Assembly (NCBI GenBank): GCA_023953835.1
Contig: JAMLJB010000002.1
Coordinates: 278,630-342,629, forward strand
Direction of reading: 5' to 3'
DNA from: Rhizobiaceae bacterium
GTDB lineage: Bacteria > Pseudomonadota > Alphaproteobacteria > Rhizobiales > Rhizobiaceae
DNA length: 64,000 nt
How positions within the stretch are numbered: the stretch's first letter is position 1; each line of letters begins with the position of its first letter. A program made the translations under genes and the position numbers. Of this stretch, positions 51,912 to 61,580 are shown in pieces. Under the pieces are notes generated by a model, which had not been told where the DNA came from, did no database searches, and saw nothing but the letters and a program-made list of their open reading frames with translations.

Positions 51912-54900
51912 ATGCTGAACTGGCTGCTTCGCCTTGTCAGCCTCGCGGCCCTTGCAGGCTTCAGCGCCGCCGTGTGGTATGCGGGGCCGCTGATCGCCTA
52001 TGACGAGGCCCGCCCGCTTGAAGGCGAGGCGGTGCGGATCGCGGTCATCGCGGGCGCGCTCGGCCTGTTCGCCGTCTATTACGGCTTCCGGTTCTGGCAG
52101 GTGCGGCGCGCCGAACGGGCGCTGGAAGAGGCGATGGCGCGGGCCAGCGACGAGGAGAGCGACGCCGCCGTGCTCAAGGAGCGCATGGCCGCAGCCGTCG
52201 CGACGCTCAAGCGCAAGCGCGGGCGCGGCTTCCTTCAGGAGCAGCCCTGGTATGTGATCACCGGGCCGCCCGGCGCGGGCAAGACCACGGCGCTGGTCAA
52301 TTCGGGCCTCGACTTTCCGCTGGCCGGGTCCGACGCGGCGCAGCCGGTGGCGGGCGTCGGCGGAACGCGCTTCTGCGACTGGTGGTTCACCGACGACGGC
52401 GTGCTGATCGACACGGCAGGCCGCTACACGACGCTCGAATCCGACGCCGCGCGCGACCGCAAGAGCTGGCTGGCGTTCCTTTCGGCCCTGAAGAAGCACC
52501 GCCCCCTGCAACCGCTCAACGGCGTGATCCTGGCCATCAGCCTGCACGATCTGATGACCCTCGACGGTCATGCGCTGGGCGTCCACACGGCGGAAATCCG
52601 CAACCGGCTGGACGAGATCGCCGATACGCTGAAGATCGATTTTCCCGTCTATGTGCTGTTCACCAAGGCTGATCTGGTGAGCGGCTTCATGGAGCTTTTC
52701 GGCGACCTCGACGAGAATGGCCGCAAGGCGGTGTGGGGCGAGACCTTCCAGACCGACGACCGCACGCGAAACATGGTGGAGCAGTCGGCGGCGTCCTTCG
52801 ATGCGCTGGCCGACCGCGTGGCGGAGCGCGTCACCGACCGGCTTGCCGGAACCGTGGACCGGCAGGCGCGCGCGGCGGTCTTTGCGTTTCCGGCGCAATT
52901 CGGCGCGCTGAAGGACAAGACCGTCAATTTCCTGCGGCAGGTGTTCGACCCCGCACGCCCTTCCGGCGCGATCCTGCGCGGCTTCTACTTCACCTCCGGC
53001 ACGCAGGAAGGCAGCCCCATCGACCAGTTTCTCGGCACGGCGGGCCGCGCCTTCGGGACAACAGCGCCGCTCTCCGGGAAGGGCCGCAGCTTCTTCCTGC
53101 ACGACCTGTTGAAGAAGGTGGTCTTTGCCGAATCCGGCTGGGTTTCCTATGACCGCGCCATTGCGCGGCGCGCAGCCCTTCTTCGCTTCGCGGGGCTCGG
53201 CGCGGTGTCGCTGGCGGTGGTCGCGGCGCTTGGCGCGATGGCGCTCGCGCTCCTGCGCGAACAGGCGCGCACCGCCGACATCCGCGCCGCGCTCGACAGC
53301 TACCGCACCGATGCACCGCCTGCCGTCGCAGAGGCGACGGTCACGCAGCCTGACCTCGAAAACGTCATCGAGCCGCTCGACCTGATCGGCGAGCTTCCCG
53401 TGGCGGGCGAACCGGGCCTGTCGGCAAGGCCCGGCGAAGCGCTGGGGCTGGACCCCGGCCGGCGGCTGCAATCGGCGCGCGGGATTGCCTACCGCCGTGG
53501 GCTGGAGCGATATTTCCGCCCTCGCCTGCTGCTGGAGCTGGAACAGGCGATCACGGCGGGCGCGGCCGATCCCGCCGGGCTCTACGAGCCGCTGAAGGCC
53601 TATCTGATGCTGACCGGGGCCGCGCCGCGCATCGACAATGATTTCATCGTCTCATGGTTCACGCGCGACTGGGAGGACAGGCTCTACCCCGGCCCGCAGA
53701 ACCAGCAGGGCCGCGCGCGGCTGGAAAGGCACCTGCGCGCGATGCTCGACGTGGACGACGCCTACGACCCGCTCTATCCGCCCGACCGGCGGCTGGTCGA
53801 GGCGGCACAGCGCGCGCTCGGCACCCTGCCGCTGGCGGACAGGGCGACGGCCATCGTCGGCTCGGCGCATCACGCCGCCTCGGCTCATGACTACGCGCTT
53901 GCCTCGGGCGGCGGCGCGCAGGCGCAACTCGTGTTCGATACGACGGATGCGAGCAGCCTTTCATCGGTTTCGGTGCCGGGCTTCTACACCGCGCGCGGCT
54001 TCAACGAGGTTTTCCTGCCCGCCCTTTCCGAGATCGCCCGCAGGCTCGTGGACGACCAGTGGGTACTGGGGCCGGGCGGCGCGCTGCCGGACCTTGAGCG
54101 CGACCTGCCGAAGCTCGGCCCCGAACTGCTCAACCGCTACGGCAAGGATTTCGTCGATGCGTGGACGGGGGCAATCGAGCGGTTGAAATTCAGGTCGCTG
54201 GCGGATGATGCCCCGCAATATCCGGCACTCGCCGCGCTCGCCGCTCCCGATTCGCCGCTGGTCGGCGTGCTTCAGGGCATTGCCGGCCAGACCGCGCTGA
54301 CGCAGGCGGCAGGCGACGACACGAGGCTCGCCGCCGGGCTCGCGCGCATCGGTCTGGTGCTCTCCGGCGGCAAGTCGCAAGCCCGCGCGGGCACGGCCCC
54401 CTCGGCGGCGGGGATGCCCGCGGGTGCTGCAATCGCGGCGCAGTTTCGGCCCTTCCAGTCGGTGGTGGACGGCAGGCCGGGCGAGCGGCCCATCGACACG
54501 CTGGTCCAGAATTTCCGCGACATCTATCGCAGCTTGCTGATCGCCGACGCGGCGGCGCAGCGCAGCGACCGGGCGGATTCGAATTTCGTGCTCCAGATTT
54601 CGAGCCTGCGCAACAACGCCTCACGCCTGCCGAAGGTTTTCGCGGGCATGGTGCGCGCCGCCGCCGACGAGTTCGAGGGCGAGGCCGCCGAGACCTCCAT
54701 CGCCCAGATCAACGCGGCGCTCAAGGAAACCGTGACCGGCGCCTGCCAGGAGGTGATTGCCAACCGATATCCCTTCAACCCCGGCGCGAGCGAGGAAGTG
54801 CCGCTCGACGCCTTCGCCCGGCTTTTCGGCCCCGGCGGCACGATCGACCGCTTCTTCGCGCAGAACCTGTCCTCGCTGGTCGAGTTCAGCGAGCCCGAAT

Positions 54901-55400
54901 GGCGCTGGAAGCAGGACGGCAGGATCGGGCGCGAGCTTTCCCCTGCCGCGTTGCGGCCCTTCCAGCAGGCGGCGCAACTGCGCGACGCGTTCTTCCCCGA
55001 AAGAACGGCGCTGCCCGCCGTTGCGCTCACCGTCACGCCGGTTTCGCTCCACAACGACGCCGACCTCGCATTCCTCGAAATCAACGGCCAGGTGGTGCAG
55101 AGCTACCAGACCGGCAATGCGCCGATGGTCGTCAACTGGCCCGGCGATTCGCCCGCCGCCTCGGCCAGCCTCGCCATCATGCCGGAATTGCAGGGCCGCG
55201 AATCCCGCCGCCGCTTCACCGGCCAATGGGCGGCCAAGCGGCTGTTCGACACGGCGAGTTCCGAACAGGCGGCGGACGCCACGCATCTGCGCTTCATCCT
55301 CGGCGGGCGCGATGTCGCCTATGCGCTACAGGCCGGACAGGTGGGCAATCCGTTCGGTCTGGCCGCGTTTTCCGGCTTCGTTTGCCCTGATTCATTGTGA
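51912..55400 (+). CDS. T6SS membrane protein TssM (copy 2)
   Basis: An 1162-residue TssM. Two N-terminal helices (about 5-25, 40-58), Walker A GPPGAGKTT (from about 118), a third helix (about 425-450) and the periplasmic IcmF-type region (RYPFNPGASEEVPLDAFARLFGPGG resembles the first TssM's matching segment). It lacks the lysine-rich insert of copy 1. A GTG at 51894 would add six residues; the ATG matches the first TssM start better. It lies 31 bp after tssL copy 2. Confidence 0.9.
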   Translation: MLNWLLRLVSLAALAGFSAAVWYAGPLIAYDEARPLEGEAVRIAVIAGALGLFAVYYGFRFWQVRRAERALEEAMARASDEESDAAVLKERMAAAVATLKRKRGRGFLQEQPWYVITGPPGAGKTTALVNSGLDFPLAGSDAAQPVAGVGGTRFCDWWFTDDGVLIDTAGRYTTLESDAARDRKSWLAFLSALKKHRPLQPLNGVILAISLHDLMTLDGHALGVHTAEIRNRLDEIADTLKIDFPVYVLFTKADLVSGFMELFGDLDENGRKAVWGETFQTDDRTRNMVEQSAASFDALADRVAERVTDRLAGTVDRQARAAVFAFPAQFGALKDKTVNFLRQVFDPARPSGAILRGFYFTSGTQEGSPIDQFLGTAGRAFGTTAPLSGKGRSFFLHDLLKKVVFAESGWVSYDRAIARRAALLRFAGLGAVSLAVVAALGAMALALLREQARTADIRAALDSYRTDAPPAVAEATVTQPDLENVIEPLDLIGELPVAGEPGLSARPGEALGLDPGRRLQSARGIAYRRGLERYFRPRLLLELEQAITAGAADPAGLYEPLKAYLMLTGAAPRIDNDFIVSWFTRDWEDRLYPGPQNQQGRARLERHLRAMLDVDDAYDPLYPPDRRLVEAAQRALGTLPLADRATAIVGSAHHAASAHDYALASGGGAQAQLVFDTTDASSLSSVSVPGFYTARGFNEVFLPALSEIARRLVDDQWVLGPGGALPDLERDLPKLGPELLNRYGKDFVDAWTGAIERLKFRSLADDAPQYPALAALAAPDSPLVGVLQGIAGQTALTQAAGDDTRLAAGLARIGLVLSGGKSQARAGTAPSAAGMPAGAAIAAQFRPFQSVVDGRPGERPIDTLVQNFRDIYRSLLIADAAAQRSDRADSNFVLQISSLRNNASRLPKVFAGMVRAAADEFEGEAAETSIAQINAALKETVTGACQEVIANRYPFNPGASEEVPLDAFARLFGPGGTIDRFFAQNLSSLVEFSEPEWRWKQDGRIGRELSPAALRPFQQAAQLRDAFFPERTALPAVALTVTPVSLHNDADLAFLEINGQVVQSYQTGNAPMVVNWPGDSPAASASLAIMPELQGRESRRRFTGQWAAKRLFDTASSEQAADATHLRFILGGRDVAYALQAGQVGNPFGLAAFSGFVCPDSL

Positions 55401-55491
55401 GACGACGAGAGCTATACTCAGTTGCGTCCGGCTGTGGCACACTCGGCCCGGACTTGCATTGTCGGTGCCATTTTCGACGGGTGCAACACAC

Positions 55492-56274
55492 ATGAACAAG
55501 TTCGCCCTGCCGTTCGAGAGCTACGGCGTCACGCACAAGGGGTGCGTGCGCGAGGGCAATGAGGACAATTTCCTGATGGACCCGCCGAACGGCGTCTGGG
55601 CCGTGGCCGACGGGATGGGCGGGCACGAGGCGGGCGAAGTGGCCTCGGCCAGCATCGTGGCGCATCTTGCGACCATCGGCGCGGCCACCTCGCCGCCGGA
55701 CCTGCGGGCGCGCTTCGAGGACCGCCTGCTCAAGGCGCATCACGAGATACGCGCCCTTTCGCTGGAGCGCGAGGCGACAATCGGCTCGACCTTCGCCGCG
55801 CTGCTCGCCATGGAAGGATGGTTCGCCTGCCTGTGGCTGGGCGACAGCCGCGTCTACCTCGTGCGCGACGGTTCGATCTCGCAGATTTCCCACGACCACA
55901 CGGAGGCGCAGGAACTGCTCGACCAGGGCGTGATCACCGAAAGCGAGGCGAGCAACTGGCCGCGCAAGAACGTCATCACCCGCGCCGTGGGCGTCAGCGA
56001 GGACATCGTCATCGATGCGCGGCAGGGCGAGCTTCTGGCGGGCGACATATTCGTGCTGGGCACGGACGGCCTGCCCGCCCATGTGCGCGACGACGAGATC
56101 GAGGAAGCAGTCACCAGCGGCTCGCCTCAGGCGGCGGGCGACCGGCTGCTTTCGCTGGTGCTGGCGCGCGGCGGCACCGACAACGTGACCATCATCGTGG
56201 TGCGCGTCGCGGGAGAAGGCGAGGCCGCCGGGGCGGGCGAGGCATCCGGTTCCGACTGGGGCCGATGGAGCTGA
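55492..56274 (+). CDS. pppA: PP2C-family phosphatase (PppA-like)
   Basis: A 260-residue PP2C Ser/Thr phosphatase. Metal-binding motifs are intact: REGNEDN, VADGMGGHEAGEVA, LGDSRVYLV, LGTDGL and GGTDNVTIIVV. In H1-type T6SS the homologue PppA dephosphorylates Fha and turns the machine off. It follows the second tssM by 91 bp and overlaps the next gene by 10 bp. Confidence 0.92.
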   Translation: MNKFALPFESYGVTHKGCVREGNEDNFLMDPPNGVWAVADGMGGHEAGEVASASIVAHLATIGAATSPPDLRARFEDRLLKAHHEIRALSLEREATIGSTFAALLAMEGWFACLWLGDSRVYLVRDGSISQISHDHTEAQELLDQGVITESEASNWPRKNVITRAVGVSEDIVIDARQGELLAGDIFVLGTDGLPAHVRDDEIEEAVTSGSPQAAGDRLLSLVLARGGTDNVTIIVVRVAGEGEAAGAGEASGSDWGRWS

Positions 56275-56699
56275 AGGTGGCGCGCGCGCTTCGGCCCGCG
56301 CTGGCTGTGCTGGCGCATTTCGTGGCATTTTTCCTGTGTGCGCCCGCGCATGCGGAGTTCACCGTCTGCAACCGCACCCTCGACGTGGTGAACCTTGCCA
56401 TCGGCAGGGAGGTTGACGGCGCATTCCAGACCGACGGCTGGTGGACCGTCGGGGCGAATCAGTGCGTCGATGCGGTGCGCGAGGAACTCACCACGCGCTA
56501 TGTCTATGTCTATGCGACCGACGTGTTTGGGCAGGCGATCCTCGACGGCGGAACGACCATGTGCGTCGAAAAGCGCCGCTTCACGATCCGGGGCATCGAC
56601 GCCTGCTGGCAGCGCGGCCACATCGCCGCGCCCTTCCACGAAGTCGACACGCAGGCCCAGATCCGCTGGACCTTCTTCCTGAGCGGAAGCGACCCGTGA
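56265..56699 (+). CDS. DUF1036 periplasmic protein
   Basis: A 144-residue exported protein: signal peptide (ARALRPALAVLAHFVAFFLCAPAHA) and a DUF1036-like domain (FTVCNRTLDVVNLAIG, GWWTVGANQCVDAV). Four cysteines (VCNRT, NQCVD, MCVEK, ACWQR) may form disulfides. The role is unknown. Coupled to pppA (10-bp overlap) and to the hydrolase gene (GTGA overlap), so it is part of the T6SS transcript. Confidence 0.82.
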   Translation: MELKVARALRPALAVLAHFVAFFLCAPAHAEFTVCNRTLDVVNLAIGREVDGAFQTDGWWTVGANQCVDAVREELTTRYVYVYATDVFGQAILDGGTTMCVEKRRFTIRGIDACWQRGHIAAPFHEVDTQAQIRWTFFLSGSDP

Positions 56700-59080
56700 C
56701 GCACCAGCTCGACGCCAGCTTCAGGCAGAGGAAGCAATCCTTCGCGGCATGGCGGCGGCGCGCCCGGATGCGCAGGTTCTATGCCGCGCTCGGCGTCGCG
56801 CTGTCGCTCATGCTCGCGACCGCCGCCTATTTCGCGTGGGACTACTGGATGAACCGCGATCTCGACGAGGAAATCGCCATGACCGACGACATGGTGGACC
56901 TGCCGGACGACGCGGCGGTCTATGTTCCGGCCATCGTCGACCTCGCCGGCGATCCGATCTGGATCACGCTCTCGCAGGACGCGTCGGGTTCGCCGCGCAC
57001 CGTGCTGGTCGACCGGCCGGAGCAGCTTTCCGGCTCCGGCGTCTCGCCGAAGATCGAGCTGCTGTCGGACGAGATGCTGAGTTCGAGCGAGGAATTCATC
57101 ACCACCATTCCGTCGAGCCAGGAGGATTTCGCCTTCTTCCAGTCGCAGCGCGGCACGGCGGCCCCCGCCCCCGCCCCCGCTGACGACACCGACATCGACC
57201 TGCAACCGACCGACGAGCCGACGGATGCCGCCCCCGCGCCTGCGGCGGGCGACGAGCACAATGCGGGCTGGGACGATCTCGGCGGCGCGCCTGATGCCGC
57301 CCTGCCCGGCTTCGAAAAGACGGCCATCGAGAACAACACGACCGTCGCCACGACGACGCCCGAATCCGACCGCTTCGAAAGCACCCGCGACAGGTTCGTG
57401 CGCGTGCTGGCGGCCCGCTCGCTGGAAAGCGTGGCGCTGGAGGCGGGTTTCGGCAGGGACGATGCCCGCCTTGCCGACGCCGCGCTCAAGTCGGTTTTTG
57501 GCCGTGAGGGCCTGGAAGCGGGATTTGTCGTGGCGATGCGCGGCTTCCGCATGCGGCGCGGCGGACCGGAAGCGCTGATGCAGCTTTCCGTCTATGCGCG
57601 CGACACCTTCATCGGCACGCTGGTGCGCGGCGACGACGGGCAATATGCGTCGGGCGCCGATCCCTGGGTCTCGAAGGACCTGTTCAACTATTCCGGCATG
57701 CCGGACCGGGGCGGCGAGAAACGGCAGTACCGCCTGCTCGACGCCATCTATTCGACCGCCGCGCGCAACAACGTGCCGAGCGGGGTGATCGGCGAGGCGA
57801 TCATGTACCTGTCGCGCGGCAACGACCTCAACCTGTTCGCCGCCGAGGGCGACCGGCTGGTCATGGCCTATTCGCAGGAGGCGCGCAGCCGGTCGGCGGG
57901 CGGGCGCGTGCTCTACGTGGCGATACGCGGCCCCGACCGCAACATAGAGTGCTACGTCTTTGCGCAGCCGAACGGCGATTTCGTATGCGTGAGCGGCGAC
58001 GACAGGGTCCAGTCCGCAGCGGTGGCGAGCGGCATGACGGTGCCCGTGGACGGCGTGCTCACCTCGACCTTCGGGCCGCGCAAGCATCCGATCCTCAATG
58101 TCGTGCGCCTGCACAAGGGCGTGGACTGGAAGGCTCCAGTCGGCTCCCCTGTCGTCGCGGCCTATGATGGCGAGATCGTTTTCGAGGGCGATGGCGGCGG
58201 CTACGGCAATCTGGTCAGGATCGCGCATGAGGGCGGGCGCGAGACGCGCTATGCGCATATGCAGCGCTTCGCGATCGAGAACGCGGTGGGCACCCGCGTC
58301 AAGGCCGGAACAGTGATCGGCTATGTCGGCACCACCGGCCTTTCGACCGGGCCGCACCTGCATTTCGAGATGTATCAGGGCGGGCAGGCCGTCGATCCGC
58401 TCGGCACGGTCACGGTTGCCGTCGCCGCCGTCTCCGAGCCTCTCGTCGCCACCACCACCGCCGCCGAGGACGAGGCGGTGGAAATCCTCACCAACAAGAT
58501 CATCCATGTCGAGAGCGGCGGCAGCGCGCGCGCCAAGAACCCGCTGTCATCCGCGACCGGCCTCGGCCAGTTCATCTCGAAAACATGGATCAGGATGATG
58601 AACACCTACCGCCCCGACCTTGCGCGCACCATGACCACGGCGGAGCTGCTGGAACTGCGCTTCGACCCGACGCTGTCGCGCGAGATGGTCCGCAACCTCG
58701 CCCGCGAAGGCGAGGCCTACCTGAAGCAGCGCGGCCACGGCATCACGGCGGGGCGGCTCTATCTGTGCCATTTCCTCGGCATGGAAGGCGCGCACCTCGT
58801 GCTCTCAGCCGCACGCACGGAGGCGCTGGTCAACGTCGTCGGCGCGGGCGTGATCCAGGCGAACCCGTTCCTCGCGGGCAAGGAGGCAGGCTATGTGGTT
58901 GACTGGGCGGAGCGCAAGATGCGCGGCGCGCGCGGCCTTGCCTCGGCCCCCTCGTCACAGGCGCCATCGGCCCCGGTCGCCGCCATGGTCGAGGTCAGGC
59001 AGGACTCGCCCGAGTTCCAGAGCTACAAGCAGGCCATGAGCGCGATCATCGCAATGGCCCAGCCGATCGGCCAGCCGTGA
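56696..59080 (+). CDS. Membrane-anchored M23 peptidase with lysozyme-like domain
   Basis: A 794-residue protein with one N-terminal membrane helix (about 28-48), an acidic low-complexity stretch (about 150-200), an unassigned middle domain (about 215-430), an M23/LytM endopeptidase domain (H473-x3-D477 in HKGVD; H554 and H556 in GPHLHFEM) and a C-terminal lysozyme/transglycosylase-like domain (about 598-760) with candidate catalytic E606 in HVESGG. It could cut both peptide and glycan bonds of peptidoglycan, opening the wall for the T6SS envelope complex. The role is inferred from its place at the end of the second membrane operon. Its 3' end overlaps the convergent gntK by 35 bp. Confidence 0.85.
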   Translation: MTHQLDASFRQRKQSFAAWRRRARMRRFYAALGVALSLMLATAAYFAWDYWMNRDLDEEIAMTDDMVDLPDDAAVYVPAIVDLAGDPIWITLSQDASGSPRTVLVDRPEQLSGSGVSPKIELLSDEMLSSSEEFITTIPSSQEDFAFFQSQRGTAAPAPAPADDTDIDLQPTDEPTDAAPAPAAGDEHNAGWDDLGGAPDAALPGFEKTAIENNTTVATTTPESDRFESTRDRFVRVLAARSLESVALEAGFGRDDARLADAALKSVFGREGLEAGFVVAMRGFRMRRGGPEALMQLSVYARDTFIGTLVRGDDGQYASGADPWVSKDLFNYSGMPDRGGEKRQYRLLDAIYSTAARNNVPSGVIGEAIMYLSRGNDLNLFAAEGDRLVMAYSQEARSRSAGGRVLYVAIRGPDRNIECYVFAQPNGDFVCVSGDDRVQSAAVASGMTVPVDGVLTSTFGPRKHPILNVVRLHKGVDWKAPVGSPVVAAYDGEIVFEGDGGGYGNLVRIAHEGGRETRYAHMQRFAIENAVGTRVKAGTVIGYVGTTGLSTGPHLHFEMYQGGQAVDPLGTVTVAVAAVSEPLVATTTAAEDEAVEILTNKIIHVESGGSARAKNPLSSATGLGQFISKTWIRMMNTYRPDLARTMTTAELLELRFDPTLSREMVRNLAREGEAYLKQRGHGITAGRLYLCHFLGMEGAHLVLSAARTEALVNVVGAGVIQANPFLAGKEAGYVVDWAERKMRGARGLASAPSSQAPSAPVAAMVEVRQDSPEFQSYKQAMSAIIAMAQPIGQP

Positions 59081-59612
59081 GGGCAGCGCCTTCCGCATTC
59101 GCGAACAGCCAGGATTCGATGTCGTCGAGCACCGCCTCGCGCGGCTTTGACGCATCCGCTTCCAGCGCGCGTTCGTCCGCGCCCGGCGCATCGAGCGCAA
59201 GGAACTGGCTCTCGACGAGGCTCGGCGGCATGAAGTGGTCGCGGCGCTCGGCAACGCGGCGCTCGGCGGTGGCGCGGTCCACGCTGAGATAGACGAACAG
59301 CATGTCCGGGCGGAAGCTCCGCAGCCGGTCGCGATAGGCGCGCTTCAGCGCCGAGCAGGCCGTGACGCTCACCCGCCCGCCTGCGCCAAGCTCGGCGATC
59401 CTGCCGCCGATGCGGTCGAGCCAGCCTTCCCGGTTCTGGTCGGTCAGCGGCGTGCCGCTCGCCATCAGGGCGATGTTGCCCGGCGTGTGGAACTCGTCGC
59501 CCTCGACGAAGGCCGCGCCGAGCCGTTCGGCGAGCGCCCTGCCGATCAGGCTCTTGCCCGACCCGGCGACGCCCATCACCACCACGGCAAGCGGATGCGG
59601 TTCCTCGGCCAT
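59046..59612 (-). CDS. gntK: Gluconokinase
   Basis: A 188-residue gluconate kinase that phosphorylates gluconate to 6-phosphogluconate. Walker A VMGVAGSGKS is near residue 12; EGDEFHTPGNIALMASGTPLTD and ACSALKRAYRDRLR are family signatures. The C-terminal SWLFANAEGAALTAG tail overlaps the hydrolase gene on the other strand. It is 4 bp after the ABC permease, so probably in the importer operon. Confidence 0.9.
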   Translation of the reverse strand: MAEEPHPLAVVVMGVAGSGKSLIGRALAERLGAAFVEGDEFHTPGNIALMASGTPLTDQNREGWLDRIGGRIAELGAGGRVSVTACSALKRAYRDRLRSFRPDMLFVYLSVDRATAERRVAERRDHFMPPSLVESQFLALDAPGADERALEADASKPREAVLDDIESWLFANAEGAALTAGRSAGPLR

Positions 59613-59616
59613 CGGT

Positions 59617-60603
59617 TCAGCGATCCGCCGGGGTGCGCCCGTAGAGCAGCAGCATCAGCACGATCACCAGACCGTAGATGATCTGGCGACCGGCCTCCGG
59701 CATCTGCATCACTGACAGGATGGATTGCAGGAGCGTGATGAGTATTGCGCCCGCGACGGTGCCGAGATAGGAGCCGCGCCCGCCGAGAATGGAGGTGCCG
59801 CCCAGCACCACGGCGGCGATGGCTGGCAGCAAATAGGCGTCGCCCATCGACTGCGCCGCCTTCGAGGCATAGCCCGCGAGCAGCACGCCGCCGAAGGCCG
59901 AGAGCGCCCCGGCGATGGCGAAGGCGGCCATCACCACGCGCCGCGTGTTGACGCCCGACAGGTAGGCCGCGCGCTCCCGGTTGCCGATGCCGTAGACGAC
60001 GCGCCCGAAGCCGGTGCGGGTGAGCACGAACACCATCGCCGCACCAAGTGCAGCCCAGATGATGACGGCATTCGGAATGCCCGGTATGAACGAGCCGGTT
60101 GCAATATAGCGCATGGCCCGGGTGGCCGAATCCTGTGGCGAGAAGCCGCCCGTATAGACGACCATGACGCCTTGCGCGACTGCGTTCGTGGCAAGCGTGA
60201 CGATCATCGAGGGAATGCGCAGATAGGCCACACCGACGCCGTTGACGAGGCCGATCAGCACGCCGCACAATATGCCGAAGGGGATCGCCAGCGCCTCGCC
60301 CGCCGGGCCGTAGGCGGCGGCCGCGCAGGCCATCATCGCTCCCGCCGTCACCGTCCACGGCACCGAAAGGTCGATCTGGCCGAGCAGGATGACCAGCATG
60401 GTTCCGGTCGCAATGACGCCGAGGAAGGAGGCCACCTTCAATTGCTGCAAGAGGTATTCCGCCGACAGGAAACTCGGGGAATAGAGGCTGCCGACGACCA
60501 GCAAAAGCAGGATGCAGCCGAAGGCCGTCAGCACGGCGGGGTCGAGGCGGCGGATGAAGGCCGGCAGGCGTTGCTTCAGGGGTGCGCTCGTCACCTGTGT
60601 CAC
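59617..60603 (-). CDS. Sugar ABC transporter permease (second)
   Basis: A 328-residue inner-membrane permease of the ribose/xylose (BPD_transp_2) type with about ten hydrophobic segments. Signature GQIDLSVPWTVTAGAMMA and the loop GIGNRERAAYLSGVNTRRV that contacts the ATPase. The GTG start overlaps the TGA of the first permease (GTGA). Confidence 0.9.
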   Translation of the reverse strand: MTQVTSAPLKQRLPAFIRRLDPAVLTAFGCILLLLVVGSLYSPSFLSAEYLLQQLKVASFLGVIATGTMLVILLGQIDLSVPWTVTAGAMMACAAAAYGPAGEALAIPFGILCGVLIGLVNGVGVAYLRIPSMIVTLATNAVAQGVMVVYTGGFSPQDSATRAMRYIATGSFIPGIPNAVIIWAALGAAMVFVLTRTGFGRVVYGIGNRERAAYLSGVNTRRVVMAAFAIAGALSAFGGVLLAGYASKAAQSMGDAYLLPAIAAVVLGGTSILGGRGSYLGTVAGAILITLLQSILSVMQMPEAGRQIIYGLVIVLMLLLYGRTPADR

Positions 60604-61580
60604 AGGAACCACTCCAGCCTGTTGCGCACCCTGAGAAGGGCAAGCGCCCCGATGCTGACCGCCGCGAGCAGGATCAATCCCTGGAACAACGGCTGCCAGA
60701 GCGGATCGAGGTCGAACACGAACAGCAGGTCGCCGATGGTGCGGAACGCCAGCGCGCCGAAAATGGCGCCGATGGCGCTGCCCTTGCCGCCGAACAGCGA
60801 GACGCCGCCGAGCACCACCGCCGCGATGGAAAACAGCGTGTAGGCGTTGCCGCTCGCATAGGCCGCTTCGCCCGTATAGGTGAAGAAGGTGAGGAACAGG
60901 CCGCCGATGGCCGCGACCAGCCCGGCCAGCGTGTAGGCCAGGAACTTGCCGCGCCGGATCGGCATGCCCGACATGTAGGCCGCCGCCTCCGACGAACCCG
61001 CCGCATAGGCGGCGCGGCCATAGACGGAGCGGCTGAACGGCACCCAGACCAGAAGCACCGTTGCGGCAAGCACGATCAGGCTGGCGGGCACCACGCCGAA
61101 CACGCGGCCCGTCAGCGCATCGGCGAGGTCCTCGTTGACGGAGCCGCCCGGAAAGGGCCGGAGCAGCAGCGCAAGGCCGAAAAAAATCGCCCCCGTGGCG
61201 ATGGTCGCGACGATCGGCTGGAGCCGTCCGTAGATGACGATGGCCCCGTTGAGGGCGCCGCAGGCCGCGCCCGCCGCCAGCACCACCACCACGCCGAAGG
61301 CGGTTTCGAGCGGCGTGCCGAGCACCAGCCACGAGGCGATGCAGTTGGTGAGCAGGAAGATCATGCCGACGGACAGGTCGATGCCCGCCGTGATGACGAC
61401 CAGCGTCTGCGCCATGGCCACGAAGGCCAGCAGCACGCCCTTGTTGGCTGCCGTCTGCGCGACGCTCGCCGACAGGCCCGCCGGATGGTTCGACGTGTAG
61501 ATCGCGAACATGACGAGGAAGATCGCCAGCGCCGCCAATGTGCCGCGCTCTTCGGCCAGCCGGTAGTTCCAGTCCTTCAT
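60600..61580 (-). CDS. Sugar ABC transporter permease (first)
   Basis: A 326-residue permease of the same family. AGIDLSVGMIFLLTN and the loop AAGSSEAAAYMSGMPIRRGK are present. Its ATG overlaps the stop of the ATPase gene by one base. It pairs with the second permease to form the heterodimeric channel. Confidence 0.9.
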   Translation of the reverse strand: MKDWNYRLAEERGTLAALAIFLVMFAIYTSNHPAGLSASVAQTAANKGVLLAFVAMAQTLVVITAGIDLSVGMIFLLTNCIASWLVLGTPLETAFGVVVVLAAGAACGALNGAIVIYGRLQPIVATIATGAIFFGLALLLRPFPGGSVNEDLADALTGRVFGVVPASLIVLAATVLLVWVPFSRSVYGRAAYAAGSSEAAAYMSGMPIRRGKFLAYTLAGLVAAIGGLFLTFFTYTGEAAYASGNAYTLFSIAAVVLGGVSLFGGKGSAIGAIFGALAFRTIGDLLFVFDLDPLWQPLFQGLILLAAVSIGALALLRVRNRLEWFL

